Positions 37,377 to 45,869 of a DNA stretch of 64,000 nucleotides are shown one piece after another. The first letter of the stretch is position 1, and each line of letters opens with the position of its first letter. A program made the translations under genes and the position numbers. The notes under the pieces were generated by a model. The model made no database searches. It was not told the DNA's origin and saw nothing but the letters and a program-made list of their open reading frames with translations. The stretch is from RYN-230 sp963713815 (GTDB lineage Bacteria; Actinomycetota; Actinomycetes; Streptosporangiales; Streptosporangiaceae): assembly GCA_963713815.1 (NCBI GenBank), contig CAVQNH010000029.1, positions 62,001 to 126,000 on the forward strand. The letters run 5' to 3'.

Positions 37377-38552
37377 GAGGGTGGCGATGCCCTGCCCGAC
37401 CCCGATGCACATGGCGGCCGCGCCCCGGGACCCGCCGCGGCGGCGCAGCTCGTGCAGGAGCGTGGTCGTGATCCGGGCTCCCGAGCAGCCCAGCGGGTGG
37501 CCGATGGCGATCGCGCCGCCGTTCACGTTGACCCGCTCCGGGTCCAGCTTGAGCTCGTCGGCCACCGCCACCGCCTGGGCCGCGAACGCCTCGTTCAGCT
37601 CGACCAGGTCCAGGCTGCGGACGTCCCAGCCGGAGCGGCCCAGGACCTTGCCCATGGCCGGGACCGGCCCGATGCCCATGTAGTCCGGGTGGACCCCGGC
37701 CGCGGCGGTGCCCTGGTACCGGGCCAGCGGCGTCACTGCGTCGGCCAGTACCCGCTCCGAGACCAGCAGCACGCCGGCCGCGCCGTCGTTCAGCGGGGAG
37801 GAGTTGCCGCCGGTGACCGTGCCGCCCTTGCGGAACGCGGGCCGCTTGGCGGCGAGTTCCTCCAGGGTCAGCCCCGGCCGGATGCCCTCGTCCTGGCTGA
37901 CCACCCCGGCGCCGGTCGGCACCGGCACGATCTCGTCGCCGAACCGGCCCGCGTCCCGGGCCTGGGCGGCCCGCTGGTGGCTGCGCAGCGCGAACTCGTC
38001 CTGCCGCTCCCGGCTCACGCCGTACCGCTCGGCCACGTTCTCCGCTGTCTCACCCAGGGGGATCGGGGGGTAGAGCTCCTGCATCAGCGGGCTGACCAGC
38101 CGCCAGCCCAGCCGGGTGTCGGCCACCCCGCTCTCCCGCGCGAACGGCTCGCTGGCCCGGGGCAGCACGAACGGTGCCCGGGTCATCGACTCGGCCCCGC
38201 CGGCCAGCATGATGTCGGCCTCCCCCGCGGCGATGGCCCGGGCCGCGCTGGCGATGGCCTCCATGCCGGAGCCGCACAGCCGGTTGACGGTCGCCCCGGG
38301 CACCTCGACCGGGAGGCCGGCCAGCAGCACGCCCATCCGGGCCACGTTCCGGTTGTCCTCGCCGGCCTGGTTGGCCGCGCCCCAGTACACGTCGTCGATG
38401 CGGGCCGGGTCGAGCCAGTCGTTGCGGGCCAGCAGGGCCTTGATCACCTCGGCGGTCAGGTGGTCGGGCCGGACCGAGGCCAGCGCGCCCTTGATCCTGC
38501 CGACCGGAGTCCGGCACGCATCTACCGCGAACACTGCCGTCATGTCTGCCAC
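37362..38552 (-). CDS. Acetyl-CoA C-acyltransferase (thiolase II family)
   Basis: This 396-residue thiolase has the acyl-accepting cysteine in NRLCGSGMEAI and the C-terminal NVNGGAIAIGHPLGCSGAR and GVGQGIATLW motifs. Family members cleave or form 3-oxoacyl-CoA, as in fatty acid or beta-ketoadipate degradation. No partner dehydrogenase or hydratase lies beside it, so the substrate is open. ATG 38552 is used; a second Met is three codons later. Confidence 0.94.
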   Translation of the reverse strand: MADMTAVFAVDACRTPVGRIKGALASVRPDHLTAEVIKALLARNDWLDPARIDDVYWGAANQAGEDNRNVARMGVLLAGLPVEVPGATVNRLCGSGMEAIASAARAIAAGEADIMLAGGAESMTRAPFVLPRASEPFARESGVADTRLGWRLVSPLMQELYPPIPLGETAENVAERYGVSRERQDEFALRSHQRAAQARDAGRFGDEIVPVPTGAGVVSQDEGIRPGLTLEELAAKRPAFRKGGTVTGGNSSPLNDGAAGVLLVSERVLADAVTPLARYQGTAAAGVHPDYMGIGPVPAMGKVLGRSGWDVRSLDLVELNEAFAAQAVAVADELKLDPERVNVNGGAIAIGHPLGCSGARITTTLLHELRRRGGSRGAAAMCIGVGQGIATLWQAA

Positions 38553-38699
38553 CCTGCTTCCGCCGCCGCCGATTCCCTTCCGAGGTTACCGGCGCAGCGC
38601 ACAGATATCCGTATCGCGCACTCCGTAGCGGGTGGCTTCGAGCGAGACCGGCAGCGGCCGGGTCACGACGGGCCGGACGGGAGGCGGAAATCCGGGTGC

Positions 38700-39473
38700 T
38701 CAGCGGACCGGGGCGCCCCGGCTGACCGCGCGCGCCGCGGGCGTCCATGGCGCCTGGACACTGAGCCGGATGGCGGGGGCATTGCCGGCCAGCGCGAGCG
38801 CGGCCTGGTAGCCGGCGGGCGCCGGGAGCGAGATCAGCGAGCAGCCGTGCACGGCCGTGGCGGGCACCAGCTGATCGGGGCCGCCGGGCCCGGCCAGGCC
38901 GGACGGGGCCCCGGGCCGGCCGAGGACGGGGAACTCGCCGATCTCGTGGCCGATGCCCTCCCCGGTGCACTTGAGCACCGCCTCGGACCTGACCCACCAG
39001 CGGATGACCAGCTCGTGACGCCCGGACTCGCTGAGCGACCGGCCCCACTCCGCGTCGGCAGTGTTCATGTCCGCGGACATCGTGCAGACGCACCCAGTCG
39101 GCTGCTGCTCCACATCCACGCCCACCTGCTGGGCGGCCACGGCGATCAGCACCGCGTCACCGCTGTGCGCGAGCGAGAAGTGGAGGTTGTAGCGCCGCTC
39201 GAGGGCCGGGCGGCCGGTCGGCTTCCCGCACCGCGGGCACGGCTCACGGTGGAAGAGCAGGCTGGACGGCGGGATGTCCAGGTAGCCGGACAGCACCCGG
39301 CGCAGCATCACATGCGCGGCGGTGTACCGGCGCCGGTCAGCCCGGAACGCGAACGCCGCGGCCCGCTTGTGCTCCTCCAGGCTGAGCTCGGCCAGCTCGG
39401 CGCGGCCCACATTGACCGAGGTGATGTCGAGCCACCACACGTCCGCACTGCCCGCGGACGGGACCGTGAGCAT
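38700..39473 (-). CDS. 4'-phosphopantetheinyl transferase
   Basis: This 257-residue Sfp-type enzyme attaches phosphopantetheine to carrier proteins. The magnesium-binding VGVDVE is at 117-122 and the second motif W-x2-SEA-x2-K at about 160-168 (WVRSEAVLK). A CPRCG knuckle at 79-83 matches the actinobacterial subgroup. No polyketide or peptide synthetase is in the window, so it probably serves clusters elsewhere. The C-terminal 75 residues are weakly conserved. Confidence 0.9.
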   Translation of the reverse strand: MLTVPSAGSADVWWLDITSVNVGRAELAELSLEEHKRAAAFAFRADRRRYTAAHVMLRRVLSGYLDIPPSSLLFHREPCPRCGKPTGRPALERRYNLHFSLAHSGDAVLIAVAAQQVGVDVEQQPTGCVCTMSADMNTADAEWGRSLSESGRHELVIRWWVRSEAVLKCTGEGIGHEIGEFPVLGRPGAPSGLAGPGGPDQLVPATAVHGCSLISLPAPAGYQAALALAGNAPAIRLSVQAPWTPAARAVSRGAPVR

Positions 39474-39723
39474 CAGCCGCTCCCGCCACGAAGGTCACGG
39501 CGGGCCGCTGGATTCCATTTCCCCATGGTGTTGTCTGCCGCCTCGAATCCGAATACCCCGCGCGGGCCAAGGTTCCTGGCGTGAACCATACCGCGCCGGG
39601 CACCAGCCACGTGATCTTCCCCAACTGCGCATTAGGGCTATTTCCCCGGGACCCGCCGGAAATGGTACGTCAGCTGACCAGAGGGGCGGGTGAGGCGGGG
39701 CATAGGCGGCGGTACGGGCGGGG

Positions 39724-40695
39724 TCAGGCCGGGACGGACAGGGACAGCGCGAACCGGTCCTGCTTGTCGGTCCACCAGGACCGCATCGTGAATCCGGCCG
39801 CGGCCAGCTCGGCCGCGATGCCGGCCCGCCGGAACTTGGCCGAGACCTCGGTACGCATCTGCTCCCCCGCCTCGAACCGGACCGTCAGCCCGATGCCCGG
39901 CACGTGCACCACCTGGTCGTCCGCGGCGCGCAGGCGCATCTCGATCCACTCCTCCTGCGGGTCCCAGACGGCCATGTGATCGAACGCGTCCGGGTCGAAG
40001 TCCGCGCCCAGCTCGGCGTTGAGGACGGCCAGCACGTTCTTGTTGAACGCGGCGGTCACCCCGGCGGCGTCGTCGTACGCGGCCAGCAGCACCGCCGGGT
40101 CCTTGACCAGGTCGGTGCCGAGCAGCAGGGCGTCGCCCTCGCGCAGGCCCGCGCGCAGCCGGGCCAGGAACGCGGCCCGTTCCGGGGGGAGCAGGTTGCC
40201 GATCGTGCTGCCCAGGAAGGCGACCAGGCGGGGCCCGCCCGGGGCGGGCAGGCCGAGCCGGGCCTCGAAGTCCGAGACGACCGCGTCCACGGTCAGCCCC
40301 GGGTAGCTGGCCAGCACCCGGTGCGCGGCCGCGATCAGCGCGCTCTCGCTCACATCCACCGGCACGTAGCTGCGCAGCGATCCCGCGTCACGCAGCGCGT
40401 CGAGCAGCAGCCCGGTCTTCTCCGAGGAGCCGGAGCCCAGCTCGACCAGGGCGCTGGCCCCGGTCGCCGCCGCGATCTCCGGGGCCGCGGCCACCAGGAT
40501 GGATCGCTCGGCCCGGGTCGGGTAGTACTCCGGCAGCAGGGTGATCTTCTCGAACAGCTCACTGCCCCGCTCGTCATAGAACCATTTGGGGGGCAGGGTC
40601 TTCGGCGTCGCGGTGAGGCCGGCCCGGGCGTCCGCGCGCAGCGCGCCGGCCAGGAAGCCGTCCGGCAGGAGCCTCTCGACGTGCAACTGGTTCAT
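39724..40695 (-). CDS. egtD: L-histidine N(alpha)-methyltransferase EgtD
   Basis: This 323-residue SAM-dependent enzyme makes hercynine, the first step of ergothioneine synthesis. Typical segments are PPKWFYDERGSELFEKIT, YYPTRAE, ELGSGSSEKT, YVPVDVSESAL, FLGSTIGNL and FNKNVLAVLN, and the C-terminal TEVSAKF. The ATG follows AGGGA. It is last in the egtABCD run, 108 bases after egtC. No egtE follows. Confidence 0.97.
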   Translation of the reverse strand: MNQLHVERLLPDGFLAGALRADARAGLTATPKTLPPKWFYDERGSELFEKITLLPEYYPTRAERSILVAAAPEIAAATGASALVELGSGSSEKTGLLLDALRDAGSLRSYVPVDVSESALIAAAHRVLASYPGLTVDAVVSDFEARLGLPAPGGPRLVAFLGSTIGNLLPPERAAFLARLRAGLREGDALLLGTDLVKDPAVLLAAYDDAAGVTAAFNKNVLAVLNAELGADFDPDAFDHMAVWDPQEEWIEMRLRAADDQVVHVPGIGLTVRFEAGEQMRTEVSAKFRRAGIAAELAAAGFTMRSWWTDKQDRFALSLSVPA

Positions 40696-40803
40696 GATCG
40701 GAGTCCCTTCCCTGGTCTGTCCTTGGCCAGTTCCGTCATTGGCTGGGTGTGCGGGTGGCCGGGTGTGCGGGTGCCCGTGGTCCGAAGGCCCGTGATGGGA
40801 TGC

Positions 40804-41553
40804 TCAGCCGGCCGGCTTGAGCGGGCTGGCGTCCACCACGCCAGGCCGCGCGGTCAGCACCGTGCGGTCCGGCACGGTGCTCCAGCCCGGCTCGTCATCA
40901 AAGGGTTCCGAGGCCACCACGACCTGGCCTGGCCTGGTCTGATAGCACAGCGTGTCGCCGGCGGCGGTGGCGGCGATCGTCGTCCCGTCGGTGAGCAGGA
41001 AGTTGAACCGGCCGGTGATCCCGGCGGCGTCGAGGTCGCCCACCGTGCCGGCCAGCGCGTCAGCCGGGCTCTCCCCGGCCCGCAGCCGGTGAAGTACCAG
41101 CGCCCAGGCCAGCGCCGAATCGGCGCGCGCCTCGAGGGCGAGGAGCTCCGCGGCGGGCAGGGTGGCGGCCAGCCCGGCCGTCGCGTCGGGCCAGCCGTCA
41201 AGCGTGCCGTTGTGGCTGAACAGCCACGGTCCCGCGGCGTACGGCGCGGCGGCCGCCTCGACCTGGGCCGTGCCGTCCGTCGCCGAGCGGACCGCGGCCA
41301 GCAGCGCCCGGGTCCTGGTCACCCGGACCAGGTCGGCGAACGACGCGTCGCCCCACATCGGTACCGCGCGCCGGTAGCGGGCCGGCACCGGGTCATCGTC
41401 GGCGTACCAGCCCACCCCGAATCCGTCGGCGTTGACCGTGCCGTGTTTCTGCTGGCGGGGCGCCCAGGACTGCCGGAGCAGCCCATACGGCGGGTCGGTA
41501 AGCACTGACCGCAGGGTGGCCTGCGGTCCCAGGTAAGCCAGATGGCGGCACAT
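40804..41553 (-). CDS. egtC: Ergothioneine gamma-glutamyl hydrolase EgtC
   Basis: This 249-residue Ntn-hydrolase has the nucleophile Cys2 right after the start (MCRHLAYLG). NADGFGVGWY and SHNGTLDG complete the class II amidotransferase pattern. EgtC removes the gamma-glutamyl group from the EgtB product. It begins 9 bases after egtB. Confidence 0.96.
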   Translation of the reverse strand: MCRHLAYLGPQATLRSVLTDPPYGLLRQSWAPRQQKHGTVNADGFGVGWYADDDPVPARYRRAVPMWGDASFADLVRVTRTRALLAAVRSATDGTAQVEAAAAPYAAGPWLFSHNGTLDGWPDATAGLAATLPAAELLALEARADSALAWALVLHRLRAGESPADALAGTVGDLDAAGITGRFNFLLTDGTTIAATAAGDTLCYQTRPGQVVVASEPFDDEPGWSTVPDRTVLTARPGVVDASPLKPAG

Positions 41554-41562
41554 CCGGTGGCG

Positions 41563-43020
41563 TCACTCCCCACCCGGATGGTCCGCCACGGCCCCGAGAG
41601 CGCCGGCCTCAGGAGCGCCGGTCTCGACTGTGCCGGTCTCAAGGGCGCCGTCCCGGGCGGTCCGGAAGCCGGCGAAGATCTGCCGGCGGACCGGGTAGTC
41701 CCAGTTCCGGAACGTGCCCCGGCAGGCTACCGGCGCCACCGCGAACGAGCCGCCGCGCATCACCTTGTACTCCGGGCCGAAGAAGACCTCCGAGTACTCG
41801 CGGTACGGCCAGGCGCGGAAGCCGGGGTAGGGCAGGAAGTCGCTGCTGGTCCACTCCCACACGTCCCCGATCAGCTGGCGCGCGCCGCACGGGGCGGCTC
41901 CCTCGGGGTAGCTGCCTGCGGGCGCGGGCTGGAGGTACTGCTGGCCGAGGTTGGCCCGGCCGGCGGACGGGTCCTCGTCGCCCCAGGGGAAGCGCCGGGA
42001 CCGCCCGGTGGCCGGGTCGAACCGGGCCGCCTTCTCCCACTCGGTCTCGGTCGGGAGCCGGCGCCCGGCCCAGCGGGCGTAGGCGTCGGCCTCGTACCAG
42101 GACACGTGCAGCACAGGCTCGGCCGGGGGGACGGGCTCGGTGACCCCGAACCGGTCGCGGATCCAGGTGGTCCCGTCGCGGCGCCAGTACAGCGGCGCGG
42201 CCAGGCCGGCCCGCTGCCGGTGCGCCCAGCCGTCCGGCGTCCACCACCGTGGCTCGTCGTACCCGCCGTCGGCGATGAACTCCTGGTAGGCGGCGTTGCT
42301 GACGGGCGTGGTGTCGAGATAGAAGGACGGCACGTCGACCTGGTGCGCGGGCCGCTCATTGTCCAGGGCCCACGGCTCGGTGGAGGTGCCCAGGGTGAAC
42401 GGGCCGCCGGCCACCAGCACCTCCGGCGGCAGGCGCAGCGCGTCCGCCGGCGGCGGGCCGGGCGGTGCCGCGGCGAGCGCGGCCGCGCCCTTCCGCAGCT
42501 GGTGGGTGATCAGCATGGTCTCGTCGTGCTGCTGCTCGTGCTGGGCGACCATGCCGTAGGCGAACCCGTCGGTGAGCAGCGGGGCCCCGGCGAACTTGGC
42601 CGATTCCAGCAGGTCCATGACCCGGCCGCGGACTTCCCGGGCGTACGCGCGGGCCTCGGCGGGCGGCAGCAGCGGCAGCGTGGGCCGCGCGGCCCGCGGG
42701 TGCTCGAACGCGTCGTAGAGCGGGTCGATCTCGGGGTGCATCGGCTCCCGGCCGCCCACGTTGCGCAGCAGCCACAGCTCTTCCTGGTTGGCGATGTGCG
42801 CGAGGTCCCAGACCAGCGGCGACATCAGCGGCGAGTGCTGGCGGACCAGGTCGGTGTCGTCGACGGACTCGGTGAGCAGCCGGGTCCGTTCCCGGGCCGT
42901 GAGCAGGTTCCCGGCGATCAGGTCCCGCAGCTCGTCCGCTCCGGCGTCAGCCCGCAGGCCGCCCGACTCCGGGCCGTCGTCCTGGCGGCGCGAGGCGGGG
43001 GTGGCAGGCGTGGGCGTCAT
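41563..43020 (-). CDS. egtB: Ergothioneine sulfoxide synthase EgtB
   Basis: This protein of about 485 residues joins gamma-glutamylcysteine to hercynine with oxygen and non-heme iron. An N-terminal DinB-like domain (QHSPLMSPLVWDLAHIANQEELWLL, HEQQHDETML, which hold the iron ligands) precedes the FGE-sulfatase domain (LPTETEWEKAARFDP, GDVWEWTSSDF, VMRGGSFA). ATG 43020 overlaps the egtA stop by ATGA after GGAGGAG; the in-frame Met at 43038 is less likely. Confidence 0.97.
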   Translation of the reverse strand: MTPTPATPASRRQDDGPESGGLRADAGADELRDLIAGNLLTARERTRLLTESVDDTDLVRQHSPLMSPLVWDLAHIANQEELWLLRNVGGREPMHPEIDPLYDAFEHPRAARPTLPLLPPAEARAYAREVRGRVMDLLESAKFAGAPLLTDGFAYGMVAQHEQQHDETMLITHQLRKGAAALAAAPPGPPPADALRLPPEVLVAGGPFTLGTSTEPWALDNERPAHQVDVPSFYLDTTPVSNAAYQEFIADGGYDEPRWWTPDGWAHRQRAGLAAPLYWRRDGTTWIRDRFGVTEPVPPAEPVLHVSWYEADAYARWAGRRLPTETEWEKAARFDPATGRSRRFPWGDEDPSAGRANLGQQYLQPAPAGSYPEGAAPCGARQLIGDVWEWTSSDFLPYPGFRAWPYREYSEVFFGPEYKVMRGGSFAVAPVACRGTFRNWDYPVRRQIFAGFRTARDGALETGTVETGAPEAGALGAVADHPGGE

Positions 43021-44378
43021 GAGGACTCCTCCAGACATGCGTCAGGGTTACGGGGGCCGGGCGGGAAACTGAGCGCGACGCGGGCCTCGTCCAGCCGGTC
43101 GTCCGCGGGGCAGCGGCCACGCAGCACGTAGCGGTCGGCGAACGCGGCGACCGCGTCCCGGATCGTTGCCGGGGCGTCGAGCCGGGCGAGCGCCGAGTCG
43201 GCCGCGGCGAAGCATTCCCGGCTGGCCGTGGCCAGGGCCGGGTCGTCCTGGCCGAGCCGGGCCGCGCGCACCAGCAGCTCGCCGGGAGGGCCCTCCTTCT
43301 GCAGCGGCTCCACCGCGGCCATCGCGGCCTGCGCCGCGACCGGGTCATCGAGCAGGGCGGACACCACCGCGGTCGGCACGATCCAGCCGTCGCCCAGCTG
43401 GGCGTCGATCACCCGGAGTTCCAGGTGCCCGCGCGGCCGGACCGGCGGGAACAGCGTGGACATGTGATAGGTGAGGTCGTCGGCGGTGGGCGGCGGCCCG
43501 ACCGCCCCGCGCAACCAGTCGCGGAACGTGAGGCCGGACGGCGCGGTCCAGCGGTGGGAGCCGGGATCACGCAGCACCATGACCTGGGCGTCGAGCACAT
43601 AGCTCACCCAGGCGTCCCGGGGATCGGTGTCTTCAGGCCAGGCGGAGCCGTGATCGGCCGCGCCTGGTTCCACCTCCTCGGGGGCCCGGGTCCGGCTGGG
43701 ATCGAGCCGCGACCACACCGCCTGCCGGGTCGACTTCCAGCCGGACACCCGGCCGTCCTGGAACGGGGAGTTGGCGAACGACGCCACGAGCACCGGGCTG
43801 AGCCCGTGCAGCAGGTGCCAGCGCCACCGGAATCCGGCGGGGCCGCCCTGCTCCTGCCCGGCGTCCACGCACACCTGGACGGAGGCGGTGCTGCACATCA
43901 TGACCCGGCCCCAGGGACCACTGCGGTCGAAGAACTCTTCCATGGCCGCATAGCGCGGCAGGTCCAGGACTCGGCGTGGGGGTCGGAGAGGATCAAGGCC
44001 ATGCCCGGCGAGGCTCAGCCCCTCAGGGGCGATGGCCTGGCGGACGGCCGCGAGGTCGCTGCGAGCCGCGGCTACGCAGCCACCCAGGCCGGACGCGGGC
44101 GCGGAACTCAGCTCGACCTGGCCGCCGGGCTCGGTAGTCAGCCGGCCCCGGCCAGGGAGCGCTCCGGGCTCATCCAGGCGGGCGAGGGCTGCGGCCACTC
44201 GCCGCTGGTCAACAGGCAGAGCCGGGTCGCGGCCGTCACAGACCAGCCATTCCAGCTCTACCCCGACCTGCCCGGGCGGGCCGGTCTTGAAGGCGATCCC
44301 GTGCGCCTGAGCCTCCGCCTCACGTTCGGTGAGCGGTGGGCCAGACGAGCGGGCAGCATTGCCGCGCTCAGAGGTCAT
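43017..44378 (-). CDS. egtA: Glutamate-cysteine ligase EgtA
   Basis: This 453-residue ligase makes gamma-glutamylcysteine, the sulfur donor for EgtB. Seen are VGVELEWLV, TTEPGGQVELSSAP, MMCSTASVQVCVD, HLLHGLSPVLVASFANSPF and RGHLELRVIDAQ. It is first in the egtABCD operon and divergent from a flavoprotein disulfide reductase. Start ATG 44378. Confidence 0.96.
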   Translation of the reverse strand: MTSERGNAARSSGPPLTEREAEAQAHGIAFKTGPPGQVGVELEWLVCDGRDPALPVDQRRVAAALARLDEPGALPGRGRLTTEPGGQVELSSAPASGLGGCVAAARSDLAAVRQAIAPEGLSLAGHGLDPLRPPRRVLDLPRYAAMEEFFDRSGPWGRVMMCSTASVQVCVDAGQEQGGPAGFRWRWHLLHGLSPVLVASFANSPFQDGRVSGWKSTRQAVWSRLDPSRTRAPEEVEPGAADHGSAWPEDTDPRDAWVSYVLDAQVMVLRDPGSHRWTAPSGLTFRDWLRGAVGPPPTADDLTYHMSTLFPPVRPRGHLELRVIDAQLGDGWIVPTAVVSALLDDPVAAQAAMAAVEPLQKEGPPGELLVRAARLGQDDPALATASRECFAAADSALARLDAPATIRDAVAAFADRYVLRGRCPADDRLDEARVALSFPPGPRNPDACLEESS

Positions 44379-44504
44379 CGATTACCCCGTCCGTGTCGGT
44401 TGGGCCAGGCACGTAGTAGGAAACGTGGTCTCCGTCGCTGCAATTCCACCCTGTCATACCCTGAGTCCCCGGACCGACGCTATCCGGGAGCCGGGGAGAC
44501 GCGA

Positions 44505-45869
44505 GTGACCGTGCACGAGGTGGATGTCGTCGTCCTGGGCATGGGCCCGGGGGGCGAGGACGCCGCGGGACGGCTCGCCGTGGCCGGCCTGTCGGTGGCC
44601 GGGGTGGAGGCCCGGCTGGTCGGCGGCGAGTGCCCCTACTGGGGCTGCATCCCGTCCAAGATGATGATCCGCGCCGCGAACCTGCTGGCTGAGGGACGCC
44701 GGATTCCCGGCCTGGCCGGGAGCTCGCAGGTCCACCCGGACTGGGCTCCGGTCGCCCAGCGGATCAGGGAGGAAGCCACCGACAACTGGGATGACAAGGT
44801 GGCGGTCGACCGGTTCACCGGCAAGGGCGGCACCCTGTTCCGCGGGCACGGCCGGATCACCGCGCCCGGCGAGGTGACGGTGGGCGGCGAGGTGCTCCGG
44901 GCCCGGCGGGGCATCGTGATCAACACCGGCACGCAGCCGTTCATCCCGCCCATCGACGGCCTCGCGGGCACCCCGTACTGGACCAGCCGGGACGCCATCG
45001 AGGCCACCAAGGTCCCGGCGTCGCTGCTGGTGCTGAGCGGCGGGGCGGTCGGGGCAGAACTTTCCCAGGTTTTTACCCGATTCGGGTCCCGGGTCACCGT
45101 GATCGAGGAGTCCGGGTCCCTGCTGCCCGCGGAGGAGCCCGAGTCGGGCACCCTGCTGGCGGACGTCTTCCGCCGGGAAGGCATCGAGGTGCGCACCAGC
45201 ACCACGGCCCGGGCGGTCCGCCACGACGCCGCGGCCTTCACCCTGTCCCTGTCCGACGGCACCGGGGTGACCGGGGAGGCGCTGCTGGTCGCGACCGGGC
45301 GGCAGACCGACCTGGCCGGGATCGGCGCCGGCCTGGTGGGGGTGGACGAGAGCGGCCACGCCATCCCGGTCGACGACCACCTGCGGGCCGCGCCGGGAGT
45401 ATGGGCCATCGGCGACATCACCGGCCACGGCGCGTTCACCCACATGTCGATGTACCAGGCGAACATCGTCGTGCACGACATCCTCGGCGAGGAGGTCTCC
45501 CCCGCCGAGTACCACGCGGTCCCCCGGGTGACGTTCACCGACCCGGAGATCGGGTCGGTCGGCCTCACGGAGGCCAAGGCCCGGGACCGCGGCCTCGACG
45601 TGCGGACCAGCTCCTACCCGGTCCCCCAATCCACCCGGGGCTGGATCCACCAGGCGGGCAACGACGGGTTCATCAAGCTGGTCGCCGACGCCGGCCAGGG
45701 CATCCTCGTCGGCGCCACCTCGGCCGGGCCGGCCGGCGGCGAGGTGCTGAGCCTGCTCACCCTGGCCGTGCACGAGCGGGTGCCGGTCCGGCGGCTGCGC
45801 GAGATGATCTACGCCTACCCCACGTTCCACCGTGCTATCGAGGCGGCGCTGCAGGATCTGCGCCTCTAG
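44505..45869 (+). CDS. Pyridine nucleotide-disulfide oxidoreductase
   Basis: This 454-residue FAD enzyme has the N-terminal FAD loop (VVLGMGPGGEDAA), the redox-active pair C43-x4-C48 (GECPYWGCIPSK), a second dinucleotide loop (VLSGGAVGAELSQVFTRFG) and WAIGDITG. The catalytic H442/E446 pair (FHRAIE) lies in the C-terminal interface domain. It resembles dihydrolipoamide dehydrogenase or mercuric reductase, but the CPYWGC motif belongs to a branch of unknown substrate. GTG 44505 follows GGGGAG. It is divergent from egtA, so a thiol-redox role is attractive but inferred. Its end overlaps the MFS gene by 35 bases. Confidence 0.9.
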   Translation: MTVHEVDVVVLGMGPGGEDAAGRLAVAGLSVAGVEARLVGGECPYWGCIPSKMMIRAANLLAEGRRIPGLAGSSQVHPDWAPVAQRIREEATDNWDDKVAVDRFTGKGGTLFRGHGRITAPGEVTVGGEVLRARRGIVINTGTQPFIPPIDGLAGTPYWTSRDAIEATKVPASLLVLSGGAVGAELSQVFTRFGSRVTVIEESGSLLPAEEPESGTLLADVFRREGIEVRTSTTARAVRHDAAAFTLSLSDGTGVTGEALLVATGRQTDLAGIGAGLVGVDESGHAIPVDDHLRAAPGVWAIGDITGHGAFTHMSMYQANIVVHDILGEEVSPAEYHAVPRVTFTDPEIGSVGLTEAKARDRGLDVRTSSYPVPQSTRGWIHQAGNDGFIKLVADAGQGILVGATSAGPAGGEVLSLLTLAVHERVPVRRLREMIYAYPTFHRAIEAALQDLRL

